A stretch of 64,000 bases of DNA from Hsuehochloa calcarea. Lineage: Eukaryota; Streptophyta; Magnoliopsida; Poales; Poaceae. Of the stretch, positions 31,021 through 41,745 are shown in pieces (position 1 is the first letter of the stretch; every line of letters begins with the position of its first letter). The position numbers and the translations under genes were made by a program. The stretch is from the NCBI GenBank assembly GCA_036346395.1, contig CM070611.1:27600473-27664472 (forward strand). Reading direction: 5' to 3'. The notes under the pieces are model-generated. The model was not told the origin of the DNA and did no database searches. It worked only from the letters and a program-made list of their open reading frames with translations.

Positions 31021-33294
31021 TCACGGCACGGGCATCCTTCCTGGTAACGGCGGAGGACTCCCCCTTTCGACGACCGCGATGACCGGGCTCCGCACGACAT
31101 ACTTCCCTGACACCCAACTCAAGCTTCCCTCCGCAGTATCTTGTCCGTCCACGCCGCGGCTGCTAACCGATACACTGAATGACTTCTTCTCTCCGGCCTT
31201 GGAGAACACCAGAGTCTCCGGGGAGACGTGCACCGTCAGCGACTTCGGCACGTCCAGTTTCAGCTTGTACGTCGACTTGGCTGGCCCCACGTTCGTCACC
31301 GTCCGGTTCACCGTGAATGGTGTCGACTTCCGCGGCACTGTTATAGTCGGGTAGTTCAACTGTGCTTCAGGAATCTTGGGCAACTTCGCGCAGGTCAAGC
31401 TCGAGCTCCGCACGATGGTTGCTAGGGCACGATCGCCTAGGAGCGAGCAGATGTAGCCGGCGTAGTCAGTGACACCGAGGTTGTACACTAGGCCCGGGTC
31501 GGCGGCTCTGGTGGGGTTGACATGGCCGGCGCCTGTCGCGTACACGTTGGCTTTCTTGTGTTGCTCATCCAAGATCGGGCCACCGGTTTTGTTGACGGCG
31601 TCCGATGTCGTCAGGATGGCTGACTTGATGGCAGCCGGTGACCAGTCGGGGTGGGAGCTCCTGATAAGCGCCGCGACGCCGCTGACATGCGGCGTCGCCA
31701 TGGATGTGCCGGATATGATGTTGTAAGGCCCGGCGACACCTTTCACTTGTGGTGGCCATGCGGCAAGGATGTTAAGCCCTGGAGCCAAGATGTCCGGCTT
31801 GAGCACACCGGGGGTGACCAAGCTTGGGCCCCGGGAGGAGAAGAACGCGACGTCGGGGGCTGGACGGATACCAAGCAATGTGTTGTTGTACGTGATAGTG
31901 GCCGCTGATTTGCTCACCGATGTCGCGTAATATGTTATGTCCTTGCCATCGGCCACGGTCACCTGCACCACGGAGGAACCGTAATCTCGGAGATTAGTGG
32001 TGTAGCCATCGGTTTCTTTGTTGAACAGTACCACGCCGGCCGCGCCGGCACTCTTCATGTCATGGACGATAGATTTCTGAACAATGTAGTCATGGGCCTC
32101 GCAAACCACAATCTTGCCGGCGACGACGCCTTCACCCTCGTATTGGCAGTAACGCCGTTTCTCCGAGTAGAGGAGAGGATACGACTTGGAGCTTGGGTTG
32201 TTCGATACCTGAGTAAGCGCTTGTCCGTCGATGCGCTTGCCGTTGGCAAGCTGCACGTCGGCGTGGAAGCTCCGGTCCACTGAGCCGGCGGCGACCGTGA
32301 GCAACCATGGCGCATCATTGGTGACTGTCCCCAACGAGGGACCACTGTTGCCAGCAGCGCACAGCACGATGATGCCCTTGGATACCGCACTGAACGTGCC
32401 GATTGCAATGGGGTCTTCATCGAAGCTGACACTCGTACTGCCGCCGAGGGAGAGGGAGAGCACGTCCACCCCATCCTTGATAGCCGCGTCCAGGCCGGCC
32501 AAAATGGCCGATTGCCGACAGCCATCACCAGTGCACACCTTGTACATGGCGATGTGCGCCAGGGGAGCAACTCCGGCCGCGATGCCCGCACCCAGACCGT
32601 GGACCGAGGCGCCGGCGACGAAGTTCCCTGCGGCTGTGGATGAGGTGTGCGTACCGTGACCTTCGTCATCCCCTGTCTCGCCTCCAACAAACGACTTGGC
32701 GCCGATGAGCTTGTTGTTGCACCGGGCCGCAAAACCTTTGCACGAGCCCTTCCACCTCGTCGGGGGAGGCGGGACGCCATGGTCGTCGAATGAACGGTGA
32801 GTTGCATGGATGCCGGTGTCGAGCAGCCCGACGATGATCCCCTTCCCATAGCGGGCCTCGCTCCAGAACCCTGTGCTGCTGTTCCTTAGCCCAAGGAACT
32901 CTGGCGTGTGCGTTGTCATGAGCTGCAGCGTCCGGTCCGGGAATGCGCGCACGAACCCCGGATTCTGGGATACCGCGTTGAGCTCGGCATGAGTGAGCCT
33001 TGCAGCGAAGCCGCTGATCACCTCGGTGTAGGAGTGGGTGAGGCGTGGCTCGCCGGAGTCGGTGTGCAAGCTCGGCAAGAAAGACTCATGCCACCGACGG
33101 TGCTCGTCTTCGCTGGCATCGTAGTCAAGCGAGGGTGGCTCGACGAGCACAATGTAAGTTTGACGAGCGGAAGGTTGCGTGGAATTTTGCTGTAAGCTTG
33201 CACCTGGATTGATATAGCACAGTGCAGGTGCAGGAGAGAGGGAGATGGGGAACAAGAGAAGAAGTAGTGGTAAGAGATAGGAAAAGGACGCCAT
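31021..33294 (-). CDS. Subtilisin-like serine protease (subtilase, plant SBT/S8A family)
   Basis: Single-exon gene of 757 aa, the usual subtilase length, starting at ATG 33294-33292. Residues 1-27 are a hydrophobic signal peptide. An Inhibitor I9 propeptide spans about 46-127 (TYIVLVEPP ... LQLMTTHTPEFLGL). The S8 catalytic domain has Asp159 (GLLDTGIHA), His213 (GHGTHTSS), the oxyanion Asn316 (AAGNSGP) and the nucleophile Ser531 (SGTSMATPHVSG), so the triad is complete. A protease-associated domain is inserted at about 365-465, and a fibronectin III-like domain lies at about 645-745 (LNYPTITV, VNRTVTNVG). Such enzymes are secreted and process extracellular or cell-wall proteins; the substrate cannot be told. 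The C-terminal GSPPPLPGRMPVP tail looks like an extension. No frameshift. GC-rich coding sequence typical of grass intronless genes. Confidence 0.96.
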   Translation of the reverse strand: MASFSYLLPLLLLLFPISLSPAPALCYINPGASLQQNSTQPSARQTYIVLVEPPSLDYDASEDEHRRWHESFLPSLHTDSGEPRLTHSYTEVISGFAARLTHAELNAVSQNPGFVRAFPDRTLQLMTTHTPEFLGLRNSSTGFWSEARYGKGIIVGLLDTGIHATHRSFDDHGVPPPPTRWKGSCKGFAARCNNKLIGAKSFVGGETGDDEGHGTHTSSTAAGNFVAGASVHGLGAGIAAGVAPLAHIAMYKVCTGDGCRQSAILAGLDAAIKDGVDVLSLSLGGSTSVSFDEDPIAIGTFSAVSKGIIVLCAAGNSGPSLGTVTNDAPWLLTVAAGSVDRSFHADVQLANGKRIDGQALTQVSNNPSSKSYPLLYSEKRRYCQYEGEGVVAGKIVVCEAHDYIVQKSIVHDMKSAGAAGVVLFNKETDGYTTNLRDYGSSVVQVTVADGKDITYYATSVSKSAATITYNNTLLGIRPAPDVAFFSSRGPSLVTPGVLKPDILAPGLNILAAWPPQVKGVAGPYNIISGTSMATPHVSGVAALIRSSHPDWSPAAIKSAILTTSDAVNKTGGPILDEQHKKANVYATGAGHVNPTRAADPGLVYNLGVTDYAGYICSLLGDRALATIVRSSSLTCAKLPKIPEAQLNYPTITVPRKSTPFTVNRTVTNVGPAKSTYKLKLDVPKSLTVHVSPETLVFSKAGEKKSFSVSVSSRGVDGQDTAEGSLSWVSGKYVVRSPVIAVVERGSPPPLPGRMPVP

Positions 33295-33364
33295 TGTTTA
33301 TAGAAGACCTAGACCTATACCTAGGACGAAGATGATGGCGATGCAAGTGCTGCGCAATGGTGTT

Positions 33365-33371
33365 CTTTATA
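33365..33371 (-). promoter_or_regulatory. TATA box of the subtilase gene
   Basis: Minus-strand TATAAAG about 75 bases upstream of the start codon, implying a short 5' UTR of about 40-45 bases. Confidence 0.65.
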
Positions 33372-34028
33372 CACCCCTGAATGGTGTGCTGTTTTGGCAA
33401 AATGTTATCAACTCAGCGTCATAACTTGGTGCCAATTTAATCGGCCTGAGATTTGGATGGAATGTATTAAGTGGGAGGCCAAATGCATACTAGAGTTTCT
33501 GTCCTGGAGCGTGCTCATCAAGTGATCGTGACAGAAATTAAAATTAGTTTTTTTTTCTCATTTTTGTAGCATGAATCTAGATGATTTTCCCCCTCGTGCT
33601 GCATGCGTTTACATTATAGGTAAACATATAAAGGAAGGAAGTATTCCATTCTAACAGCTGGTTTATCTTTTTTTTTAATCCTTGAAAAATTGATTCTAGC
33701 TAAAGTCGGAAGAATCGAATAAGGTTCAAAGAAATGCCTACTATATACATTTGCATGCCTTGGTGGATACATATGGATGATAACTTCCAAACCGAATCCA
33801 GGGAGAGCAGACTAAATGCATGACCATGTCGCCCACGCGCGGAAAGGCCCCAAACAACGAGGCCCATGCATGCAAGAGGCTGCCGCGCGCCTCCCGCGAG
33901 GAGCAAATTTTGTAGCTTCTGATTTCAACAAACAGCGGCCTTCAATTGTTTTGGGGGCCATTTTTGGTCCACGTCAGCAGCGATTGTTTCTCTCTCACCC
34001 TAATACATACTTGTTAATACCGTTCCGT
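33372..34028. other. Subtilase upstream region and intergenic DNA
   Basis: AT-rich with poly-T runs near 33548 and 33670. No long open frame or terminal repeat. Distal regulatory sequence of the subtilase gene would lie here, but I see no defined motif. Confidence 0.4.
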
Positions 34029-34125
34029 GGTCATTCCGGTTTACCTATTGGAACAGAACGTTTCGGTATCGGTTGGCTGTGGTCGGTACCGAAGTGCCCA
34101 GGAAAATGAATTCACCGGAATGACC
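34029..34125. repeat. Perfect 12-bp inverted repeat with a 73-bp loop
   Basis: GGTCATTCCGGT at 34029-34040 is the exact reverse complement of ACCGGAATGACC at 34114-34125. More CGGAATG words surround it. It may be a small decayed hAT-like MITE or part of an LTR palindrome array. Confidence 0.7.
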
Positions 34126-34237
34126 GGAATTTGACCCAAAACGGAATGAGGCCTTTTGTATTCTGTTTTACCCAACGGAATGATACGTACTGGCATACTG
34201 GAGCGGAACAAAACGATATTGATAAGTTTGTCCAATA

Positions 34238-34640
34238 GCTTTGTGAAGCTACAAAGATAAGAGCAAACTCTATGGGAATAGACTCGAGTTCTTCACTGAT
34301 TGCAGAAAGACATGCAAAAGAGAAACTCGAAAACTGAAGAAAATCACTATAAAGAGATTTTCTGAAAGGATCAGCTACCAATGTTATATTTTTCTTCTTC
34401 TTTGTCTTGCTAACTCGTTTAATCTCATGAGTCTTGAGCTTACTATATGGCAATTCCAAGGTGAGATTGTTCAAGTTGATATTCTATTAAATGGTGGTAG
34501 CTTCCATTTCCCCACGCATCGGACTTTATGGTGGCCGAGAAGATCTAGTGACATTCTATGACTGAGAATAGACAATCACTCACAAGATTAAACACCTTGT
34601 TGAAACGAGTAAACATATTATTGATTCTCTCTCTCTTGAA
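34238..34640 (-). pseudogene. Copia-3 gag fragment
   Basis: Minus-strand pieces match the Copia-1 gag: LTLELPYSKLKTHEIKRV, then ITLVADPFRKSL, FSSFSFACLSAISEELESIP. It is clearly related to but diverged from Copia-1 gag. The start and end of gag are missing. Confidence 0.75.
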
Positions 34641-34862
34641 TTAATGAAGCTTAATTGAGAATTTCCAAAATTAAAATAATTTAATATAATTAATGTAAAC
34701 ATCAATTTCTAAGGTATTTTCCTGAATTTTCTTGAAATTTTCTGAGTTCGTTTGGTATTTATTTTGACTTATTTGAATTTCTAGTCTTTTCTTAATTCAG
34801 AAATCAATTTATATTTCCTTTTTATTCGTGGGCCGAATTGGCTTGGCCCATCAATCCTCTCT
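34641..34862. other. AT-rich spacer between the Copia-3 gag and LTR pieces
   Basis: Where the gag start and primer binding site of Copia-3 should be there is unrelated AT-rich sequence. It looks like a replacement or an old insertion. No open frame. Confidence 0.45.
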
Positions 34863-36033
34863 TGTAGGACCGAAAAGCGACTAGAGGGGGGTGAATAGAC
34901 GTTTTTTTTGATTTTCGCTTTAATCAAATTCAACACGAACTTTTCTCCAATAGTTATGAAAGCTAAGAAGATCAGTAAATCCACAGAGGAAACCCTGTGT
35001 TGAATCTGATTACCCCCTTAAATACAAGACTCAAAAATGGAGGTTTGATCTCATTGGGGCGGTCTGACCGACGGCCAACTAGTGGTCTGAATAGCTGGCG
35101 GTCTGACCAACGGCCAACTAGCGGTCTGAATAGCTGGAGGTCTGACCGCCGTTGTGAAATTGGTCGGACCGGCCCTGACCAGAACCAGTGCAGACAGCCT
35201 GAAATCAAAATGAAATTCGGTCTAACTTTTGATTCACCCGATGAAACTTGACCAAATTTGGAACACACCTCCCTAAGGATATCTGGAACCTATTCCTAGC
35301 AACGATCGTCCAGATCCACGTCAAAGACTTGACCTTTTTAGGTTTTACCAAAGGAGGGCTCAAAACCTACCAAAATGAAAAAGTTGATCTAAATCTTGCT
35401 TGTGGGGGATTGATGATCTAGATGATCCTAGGAGTATTCCCACACATCATAGCAAGGTAAAAGGGGTCAAGAGACCAACAAAAAATAACCGGATCAAGAA
35501 AGCACCAAAATCATCAAAAGAGAGAGGAAAACACATGAGGCCTCATCTTTGAACAAACATCCATAGATTGATTCATGATGTTGCTTGTTACAGTCACTCC
35601 CTCAAGGAAGACAAGAGCTCAATCCAAGAGCACACACACAAATCACCTCTTTAGAACCTATCCTCTCCTCTCCTCTCCAAACCCTAACCAAAACTAGGGT
35701 TTTTACAAATGGAGTGTTTGGGGGCTGTTTTCCAACCCCCCTCTATTTATAGTGAGGCCTAGGGTTCTAGAAGGGTTCTCTTAATGGGCTCCCGTTAAGG
35801 CCCAAAACACACGGGACACAAGCACACACATTACAGTTGAAGAAATTGTCTGCTTTGCCACGTGTAGGTTGATCAGCGGCTCTCATCATGTCGGCAAGTC
35901 TCTCCCGTTCGAATCCTATCGGAACCTCCAAGGCACTTGCACCGACCCCCGCGCCTCCTGATCCAACCAGCTGCAACAAACTGCCCGTTCGAACCATCTT
36001 GTCCATTATGCGCCGTGCTTGAGTCACACGTCT
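34863..36033 (-). repeat. Truncated LTR of Copia-3
   Basis: Begins TGTAGGACCGAAAAGCGACTAG, parallel to the Copia-1 LTR end. It shares the order of conserved blocks with it (TTGATCTAAA...GATGATC, TATA box 35744-35751, CCCGTTAAGGCCCA). It carries a palindrome array of GGTCTGACCG/GGTCGGACCG words at 35058-35175. The gypsy element G1 begins at 36034 and removes the remainder from view. Confidence 0.75.
35744..35751 (-). promoter_or_regulatory. TATA box of the Copia-3 LTR
   Basis: TATAAATA on the minus strand, in the same LTR context (CTCC/CCCC before, GTGAGGCC after) as in Copia-1. Confidence 0.6.
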
Positions 36034-36618
36034 TGTAACGTCCCAAAAATGGATTTGTGTTTCAAATGTAAGAAAATCAGGAGGAATTAAAACTTTTCTT
36101 GCATCTTGAAGCCCTTGGTTGTTTCTGTAATTCTTTTGAGAAGGATTATAGAAAATCAAAACTAAATCCTCATTCGCCTCCCATCAAAAACCTCCTTGGC
36201 ATAGATCTCATGCCAAACCCTTGGAGGTATTTTCCTGAATTCTAGGGAGGCTTGACAACACCTCTGAATCACCTCATGATTTTTAAGAAATTATTTGGTA
36301 ATTCTTGGAGGCAAGTCAAATTCGGTCAAACCCTATTTCTCCTCTTCTGGAATTTCTGGGGGGAAAATTCAGTCTACGAAAACCTCTGAAAATTTTATGG
36401 GGGGTTCCTCCTGCTGTCGGCAATCTCCAGTTAAAATTTCGTAAATTTTGGAGCTTGCTTGATACCTTAAAGGATCCCTCAAAAATCGGTTGTTTCAGTT
36501 CAAACCCTAACTGGTTTGTACTGTTCCGTAGGTTCGAATCGGGCTCGGGCTCGAGCCACTTGACTCGGTCCCGCCCACTAGCTGTACCAACCTGGTCGTT
36601 CGGGCGCTGGGGTCGTGA

Positions 36619-36766
36619 GCCGTTGGATCGGCATCGAACGGTCTTCGACCAGCCGAACGATGGGGTCGTTTTAATCCACCCAATCTAACTCAGCCGTTGG
36701 ATCGGCATCGAACGGTCTTCGACCAGCCGAACGCTGGGATCGTTTCGATCCGCTCGATCTATCCTA
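36619..36766. repeat. 74-bp direct duplication in the G1 LTR
   Basis: GCCGTTGGATCGGCATCGAA begins at 36619 and again at 36693 with nearly the same following sequence (TCTTCGACCAGCCGAACG). The word CGTTNGGAT/ATCCNAACG also recurs in the G2 LTR. Confidence 0.85.
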
Positions 36767-37035
36767 GCCGTTCGATTTCAATCCGACGACCAAGGAGTCG
36801 TCTCCTTCCTCTGTCCGCGCGCGCGTGAGCCCTGCCATGGCGTGCGCAGTGGAGAAAAGCGGTGGCGTGCAGTCCACTCTATGTCCACTTTTAAACGGCT
36901 AGCTCTGCGCGCATTAAATGCCTGTCGCACTCCTACCTCCATAGGCCATGACTCAACTGCTCACATCGCTCTCAAGTGCTCTCATGGCAGTGTTGACCCG
37001 ACTGGAAAACCGGCCGTTGCTCTCTGCCATCGCCC

Positions 37036-37043
37036 TATTTAAA
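37036..37043 (+). promoter_or_regulatory. TATA-like box of the G1 LTR
   Basis: TATTTAAA, with the same flanks (GC/CCC before, CTTGTGCTTCACCCT after) as TATTTAA at 57134-57140 in the G2 LTR. The conservation supports promoter use. Confidence 0.55.
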
Positions 37044-37606
37044 CCCCCTTGTGCTTCACCCTTAGCTTCCTTTAGCACTTCCGCAACTCCAGCTAGCATT
37101 CACCATCTTGCTTGAGCTGCAGTTCCTTGCAATCTCCTCGACCGCCATTGTTGAGTGTGGAGCTTTCGGTGGAGGCGGTGCAGTGGGGGTTTTCTTCTTC
37201 AAGTCCTTGCCCCTCTGCTCCCCCTTCGCTCTCAAGCTTGACCTCTCACTCGGTGTGGTTCTCTCTTTGCTCAGTCGGCTGTGGCCTAGTGAGGACCTCA
37301 CCGCGTCCGTTCGGTCACTCGTCGCCGGAGCCACTCCGTGGGACTCTGGTCGTTCTTCAGCTCAGGTACTTTCGCATTACCCTATAGGAGCTTAGGTGTG
37401 TTTTCATTGCCCTATGGTATTGTCCGTTCGGGAGTCCTCCCGAGCCATACCGTTTGGCGCGGCCTCGTGGTCTAATTTCGACCACATCGTAGTTTGGTCG
37501 TTTCACCAAAAAGTGATTGTTGATGGGTAAATAGGTCGTCGCGTAGTCCCCAGACCTTATAATTGTAAGGGAAAGGCCTACGAGTGATTGTAAGTTCTCT
37601 GGCGTG

Positions 37607-37867
37607 ATCATAAGTCCTTCTGCGACCTTTACCCAATCGAAAGTTGTGTCGTGACCTACACCTCGTCGTAAGACATACTACGACTATGTCCGGGTCATAA
37701 GTACTTCTACGACGTGTGCCAAGTCGTAGGGCTGTCTACGACTAGCACCCAGTCGTACGTCCCTCTACGACCACTATCTGGTCGTAAATCCTTCCCCGAC
37801 CATGGTTCAGCCGTAGGTCCTGCTACGACCACTACCTGGTCGTAAGAATTTCTTTCGGTCGTGTCTT
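37607..37867. repeat. Nine-unit 29-bp tandem array of hairpin units in the G1 LTR
   Basis: Unit starts fall at 37607, 37636, 37665, 37694, 37723, 37752, 37781, 37810 and 37839, an exact period of 29. The best units read GTCGTA, eight variable bases, TACGAC, then nine variable bases, so each unit can fold into a 6-bp stem. The stem is the conserved part; loop and spacer vary. Confidence 0.92.
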
Positions 37868-39818
37868 AGCATTAAGACTCCAAATCGATCGATTCTTGTT
37901 GCTACATTCTGTATGAATCCGTACCTTGCTTCGGTAAGTTTTTTTTTAGAATTTTTGGAAAAAGTTTGCTGTTGAGTCTTTGCATTTTATTCGTTCTTAT
38001 TGGTTGCTTTTCGCCTTCTCGTTAGGATCCGAAGAGCACATCGACAATATTGTCGACCCTCAGCAACCTCCTGACCCACAACAAGCAGGCAAGCAGTTTG
38101 ATCATGTTAATCCCATTATTTTTCAAGTCTACTATATTGATGTCAACTCGTATGTATGCATTGCTATTTTGTTGTCAAATTATGGTTAGTATCCTATAGT
38201 TGCATAATCTGTAGGACTTGTTTATCCTCTACTACCATGAGCTTAGGTTCTTGGCTGTGGTCGGAGTTCGATGGATGGACTCCGGTCGCTTAGTAGCTTC
38301 CGACTTGAAATTGCTTAGAAATGCTTAGCCCGGTAGTATCAAGCGATCATCGATTTTAGTCGATGGTCTTGATCACACAAAATTATTATTCTTCCATTAT
38401 GTCCAAGACTTTGTGCTTTGTTAATTTTGCAAATCAAAAACTGAAAATGAAAACTGATTTGGACTTGGGCATAATGGTATGTTGGTGTGGTATTTTTGGG
38501 TGTGATCGGAAGGGTGCCCAAGTCATCAAGGACCGAACATCTTGTTACACTAAACCAAGTATTATTACGTACTAACCACATGAGGGTTATATGGGACCCC
38601 TCTTGACTTAGTACTTTATGCGTGTGTTATCTCCGAGTCGCAGGAGGAAAAGTTTTGTGTGTGTCTTTGTGGGAAACAAAGCTATGTGTTCTTGTGTTTG
38701 TGTTGGGTGTGCGGTGGTGGGGATTGCCGGGAAGGTTCTCCACCTCGAGGGGCGTCGCAGTTGTCCAAGGCTTTACCCGTGACGGGTAGTTGTCCGAGGC
38801 TGGGCCACGACCCCGACACAACGTATGGGTTTCTATCCATACGGGCGACTCGAAGTTAACACATAATATTGGAAACGTCTCGTAGGACTTAGCCAGTGTC
38901 TTGCGATACCAAAGGAAGTGTGCTTAATCATGTGGCAAAAAGGCGGTCTGACATGTGGGTAAGTTGGTACACCCTGCAGGGATAAAACTATTCGAATAGC
39001 CTCGTCCTAGGTTATGGACACGCTTGGGTTTGGTCTTCCAAGAGTTAGACTACAACCTTTGTTTTCAAAATTAAAACTTGACATGGTTGGTATGAATGGG
39101 TAATTCATACTATTGTTGTGGTGACTATTGGGTTAGTCACTTCCAGGACTGTTGTTCCCTATCTACTGTTATATTGTTGTCTCTTGCGATTATTTAAACA
39201 TTAAAAACAGATTTACTGAATTCCTTTCAATCTATTATATTATTGCAAATGAAAACTTGCTTTATGCTAAAATGAAACATACGGCCTACTTTTGATTAAG
39301 CTTGCATGTAGTATATGTACAGGTTTGTTACTCCACATGTAAGTCTTGCGAGTACATTCAAAGTACTCACCGGCTTTTGCCGGCTGCTTTTGTTTGCAGG
39401 GGAAGAAGGTGAGCCCCAAGGGCCTCACTTTTGTGAGATGTGCTTCGGGTTTAGCGACTAGCTTGGCGGTCCGGTCGGTTGCCTTGTGGGTAAAGGCACA
39501 CTGATTGGCTCTTTTGTTGTAGCCATCTTATGGCACTTTTGCTTCCGCTGTTTAATTATCGTTGTCTCCTTTATTGTTGGCCGGTTGGCCTCTCTTTTGT
39601 AATCACTAGCTTCTATTTATGTTATTTTGTGGATTGTTGTTTATGCTTCGGTTCTATGTGAATGAATGGAATTGATGCATGAACTTTGTAGAGAGGTGTG
39701 TATACTGCATTTCTGGGAAGTATACATGTCTCGAGTCTTGGATTATCTGCTTTGTGATGCTAGGACCGAATGGACGGTTAAGCATTACAAGCCGGATAAA
39801 CCGGGGTCTCACAAGTTC

Positions 39819-39830
39819 TGGTATCAGAGC
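39819..39830 (+). promoter_or_regulatory. Primer binding site of G1
   Basis: TGGTATCAGAGC, five bases after the LTR end; it matches the initiator tRNA-Met 3' end as used by most plant elements. Confidence 0.9.
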
Positions 39831-40696
39831 CATACTGACCGTAGTAACCCAAGCTTGGTCGTCTTTTAGGATATTTTGGAAAATCTTATTTTCAAAGTAT
39901 CAAACGATTTATGAAAACTTAAGGAATTCTCAGATTTTATTCCTTACCTATCTTAGCTTTCTCCTCTCATCTTACTCTAAATTGAGTTTCGAAAATTGTT
40001 TACCTCTCCTTTCTTCAAAGATAGTTGTTGGGTTTTGGGAACTAATGAGCTTGGCAAATTGAAGTGCTTAGGGTTTTGAAGTTTCTGGACTGAAGATTTC
40101 AGCTAGAGGCTTGGATGCAGAATCTGGACAGCACGCCTCAATTTCCAGACAGCGAGCTCAATGGTTTCTGATCGGACCACTGAGCTTGGCAAATTGAAGT
40201 GTGCCAGATTTTGAAGTTTCTAGAGTGGAAGACTTCTACTGAAGCTTGGATCAAAACTCGGACAGATGATCTTTCAATTTCCTGACAAAGAAGCTCAAAG
40301 GTTCTAAATGGGGTAGAAAATGAGAGGTTAAGCAACTGAAACTTGTGGGAATAGAAGGGTAAGATGTGATACTAGTTAGCTATGTATCTAACGCTAAGTT
40401 CGTTGATTGAACCTTGCTCTTTTATGGTATTAGATCTTACCTACTATTCTGATTTTTATCTTCTCGATCAATTACTCGTTCATTCAATACGGGTTAGTTG
40501 CATTGGGAAGTTGAGCTTTGGTTTGGTAATTCCTTACTGTTGTTGAAATATTTTTATAAGCATGTTTTAAATTTATACACTTGTTGTTTTTTGGCTTTCG
40601 ATCAGGGGATTTTCCATTCCCCTAGTCATTAGCTGTTTGTTTCATTTCGGCTTTGTTTTTGCGTCTAGCTTTTTAACCTAAGCTTCTTGTAACAGG
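39831..40696 (+). other. Leader of G1 with a 135-bp tandem repeat
   Basis: Non-coding region between the primer binding site and gag. GAGCTTGGCAAATTGAAGTG occurs at 40047 and 40182, with similar downstream sequence (GGATGCA/GGATCA, CAATTTCC, AGCTCAA). The same arrangement with a 130-bp period occurs in G2 (60424 and 60554). It could be a packaging or translation-control region; function unknown. Confidence 0.75.
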
Positions 40697-41745
40697 ATGG
40701 CCGGACGCACTCGCAGCGGCCAAGGCCAGTCAGCTGGTCCGGATGAGGATCTTCCTCCTCCTCCGACCATGGCCGAGGTCCTTCTTGAGATTGAGCGCAA
40801 CCGTGTAGAGGACAGGAGGATTCTTTTGGACGTCATTGCGTGCAACACTTCTGCCCTTACCGGTGCTTCAGGATCCGGGCAAGGGAGTGGTCATCAGCCG
40901 CGTGGGGGACTCGCGGAGTTTCTTCGCACTCAGCCCCTTACGTTCTCCAGGTCTGAGGACCCGCTTGACGCAGACGATTGGCTTCGTCTGGTTGAGCGAA
41001 AGCTTCGCATAGCGCAGTGCTAGGAGCATGAGAAGGCGCTGTTCGCATCGCACCAGTTGGAGGGTGCCGCTTTGTCCTGGTGGGAGAGCTTTCTGCCCGA
41101 GCGACTGGCCACACCGTCACACAGGAGGAGTTCATACCGCTTCCGTCGAGTCACATTCCTTCCGGCTTGATGAAGCTGAAGAAGAAGGAATTCTTGTCGC
41201 TCAGGCAAGGGCGTCATTCAGTCACGGAGTACCTGTACGAGTTCAACCATTTGGCTCGTTATGCTCCGGAAGAGGTGGCCACTGATAAGGCCAAGCAAGA
41301 AAAGTTCAAGGATGGTTTGTCTGAGGAGCTGCAGGACAAGCTATCTATCGTTGACTTCCCTGATTTCCAGACCTTGGTGGACAAGGCCATCTTCGCTGAG
41401 CATGCGGGGAGAGCACTTGTGGATTCCCGCAAGCGCAATTGGGAGGCCCACAAGTCGGCCAGAGCCGCTTCTTTCTGCTCCGTGTTGGGCGCCTCTCGGT
41501 CCCGTCCTCCGCCTTTCAAAGACACCCCGAGGCCGTCAACACTGTTCTTCGTCCTTCGCAGGCCGTGCCCCAATCACGTGCACTGCGAAGTCACCAGAGG
41601 CCTTCGCCACCGCGGATGTCACCGCTATTTTCGCAACAACAAGGGGCATTATGCAAATAATTGCCCCAAGAAGACAGGAGCAACCCCTCGTCCTAATGGT
41701 GGACGCGGGCAAGGAGTTGGTTCTTCGCGGGACCTGAAGATAGTC
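40697..41745 (+). pseudogene. G1 gag, truncated by Copia-2
   Basis: Starts MAGRTRSGQGQS at 40697. The Retrotrans_gag domain reads LTFSRSEDPLDADDWLRLVERKL, then (after a stop at 41021-41023) HEKALFASHQLEGAALSWWESF, then LKKKEFLSLRQG, YLYEFNHLARYAPEEV, LSEELQDKLSIVDFP. A CCHC zinc knuckle is partly kept (FRNNKGHYANNCPK; the first Cys is gone, and the G2 copy has FCNNKGHYANNC). The frame is broken near 41020 and 41150. The sequence ends at the Copia-2 LTR (41746), at a point equal to about 62108 in G2. Confidence 0.82.

Larger units (their letters stand above)
36034..39813 (+). repeat. 5' LTR of gypsy element G1 (3780 bp)
   Basis: Starts TGTAACGTCCC and ends GGTCTCACA, followed by a primer binding site. 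It aligns in blocks with 56063-60182, for example at the start, at CACATGAGGGTTATATGGG and at GGTGAGCCCCAAGGGCC. It contains a 74-bp direct duplication (36619 and 36693), a TATA-like box at 37036, and a nine-unit 29-bp tandem repeat (37607-37867) absent from the G2 LTR. Confidence 0.88.

Noticed and set aside
32055..32849. 264-codon open frame overlapping the subtilase
   Set aside because: It is on the same strand but in another phase, with GC-driven Ser/Arg/Pro-rich translation and no domain. It is a shadow of the subtilase coding sequence.
37607..37867. CRISPR-like regular repeat-spacer spacing
   Set aside because: Plant LTR context, 29-bp total period with 6-bp stems and variable loops, and no constant repeat of CRISPR length. 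It is a tandem hairpin repeat.
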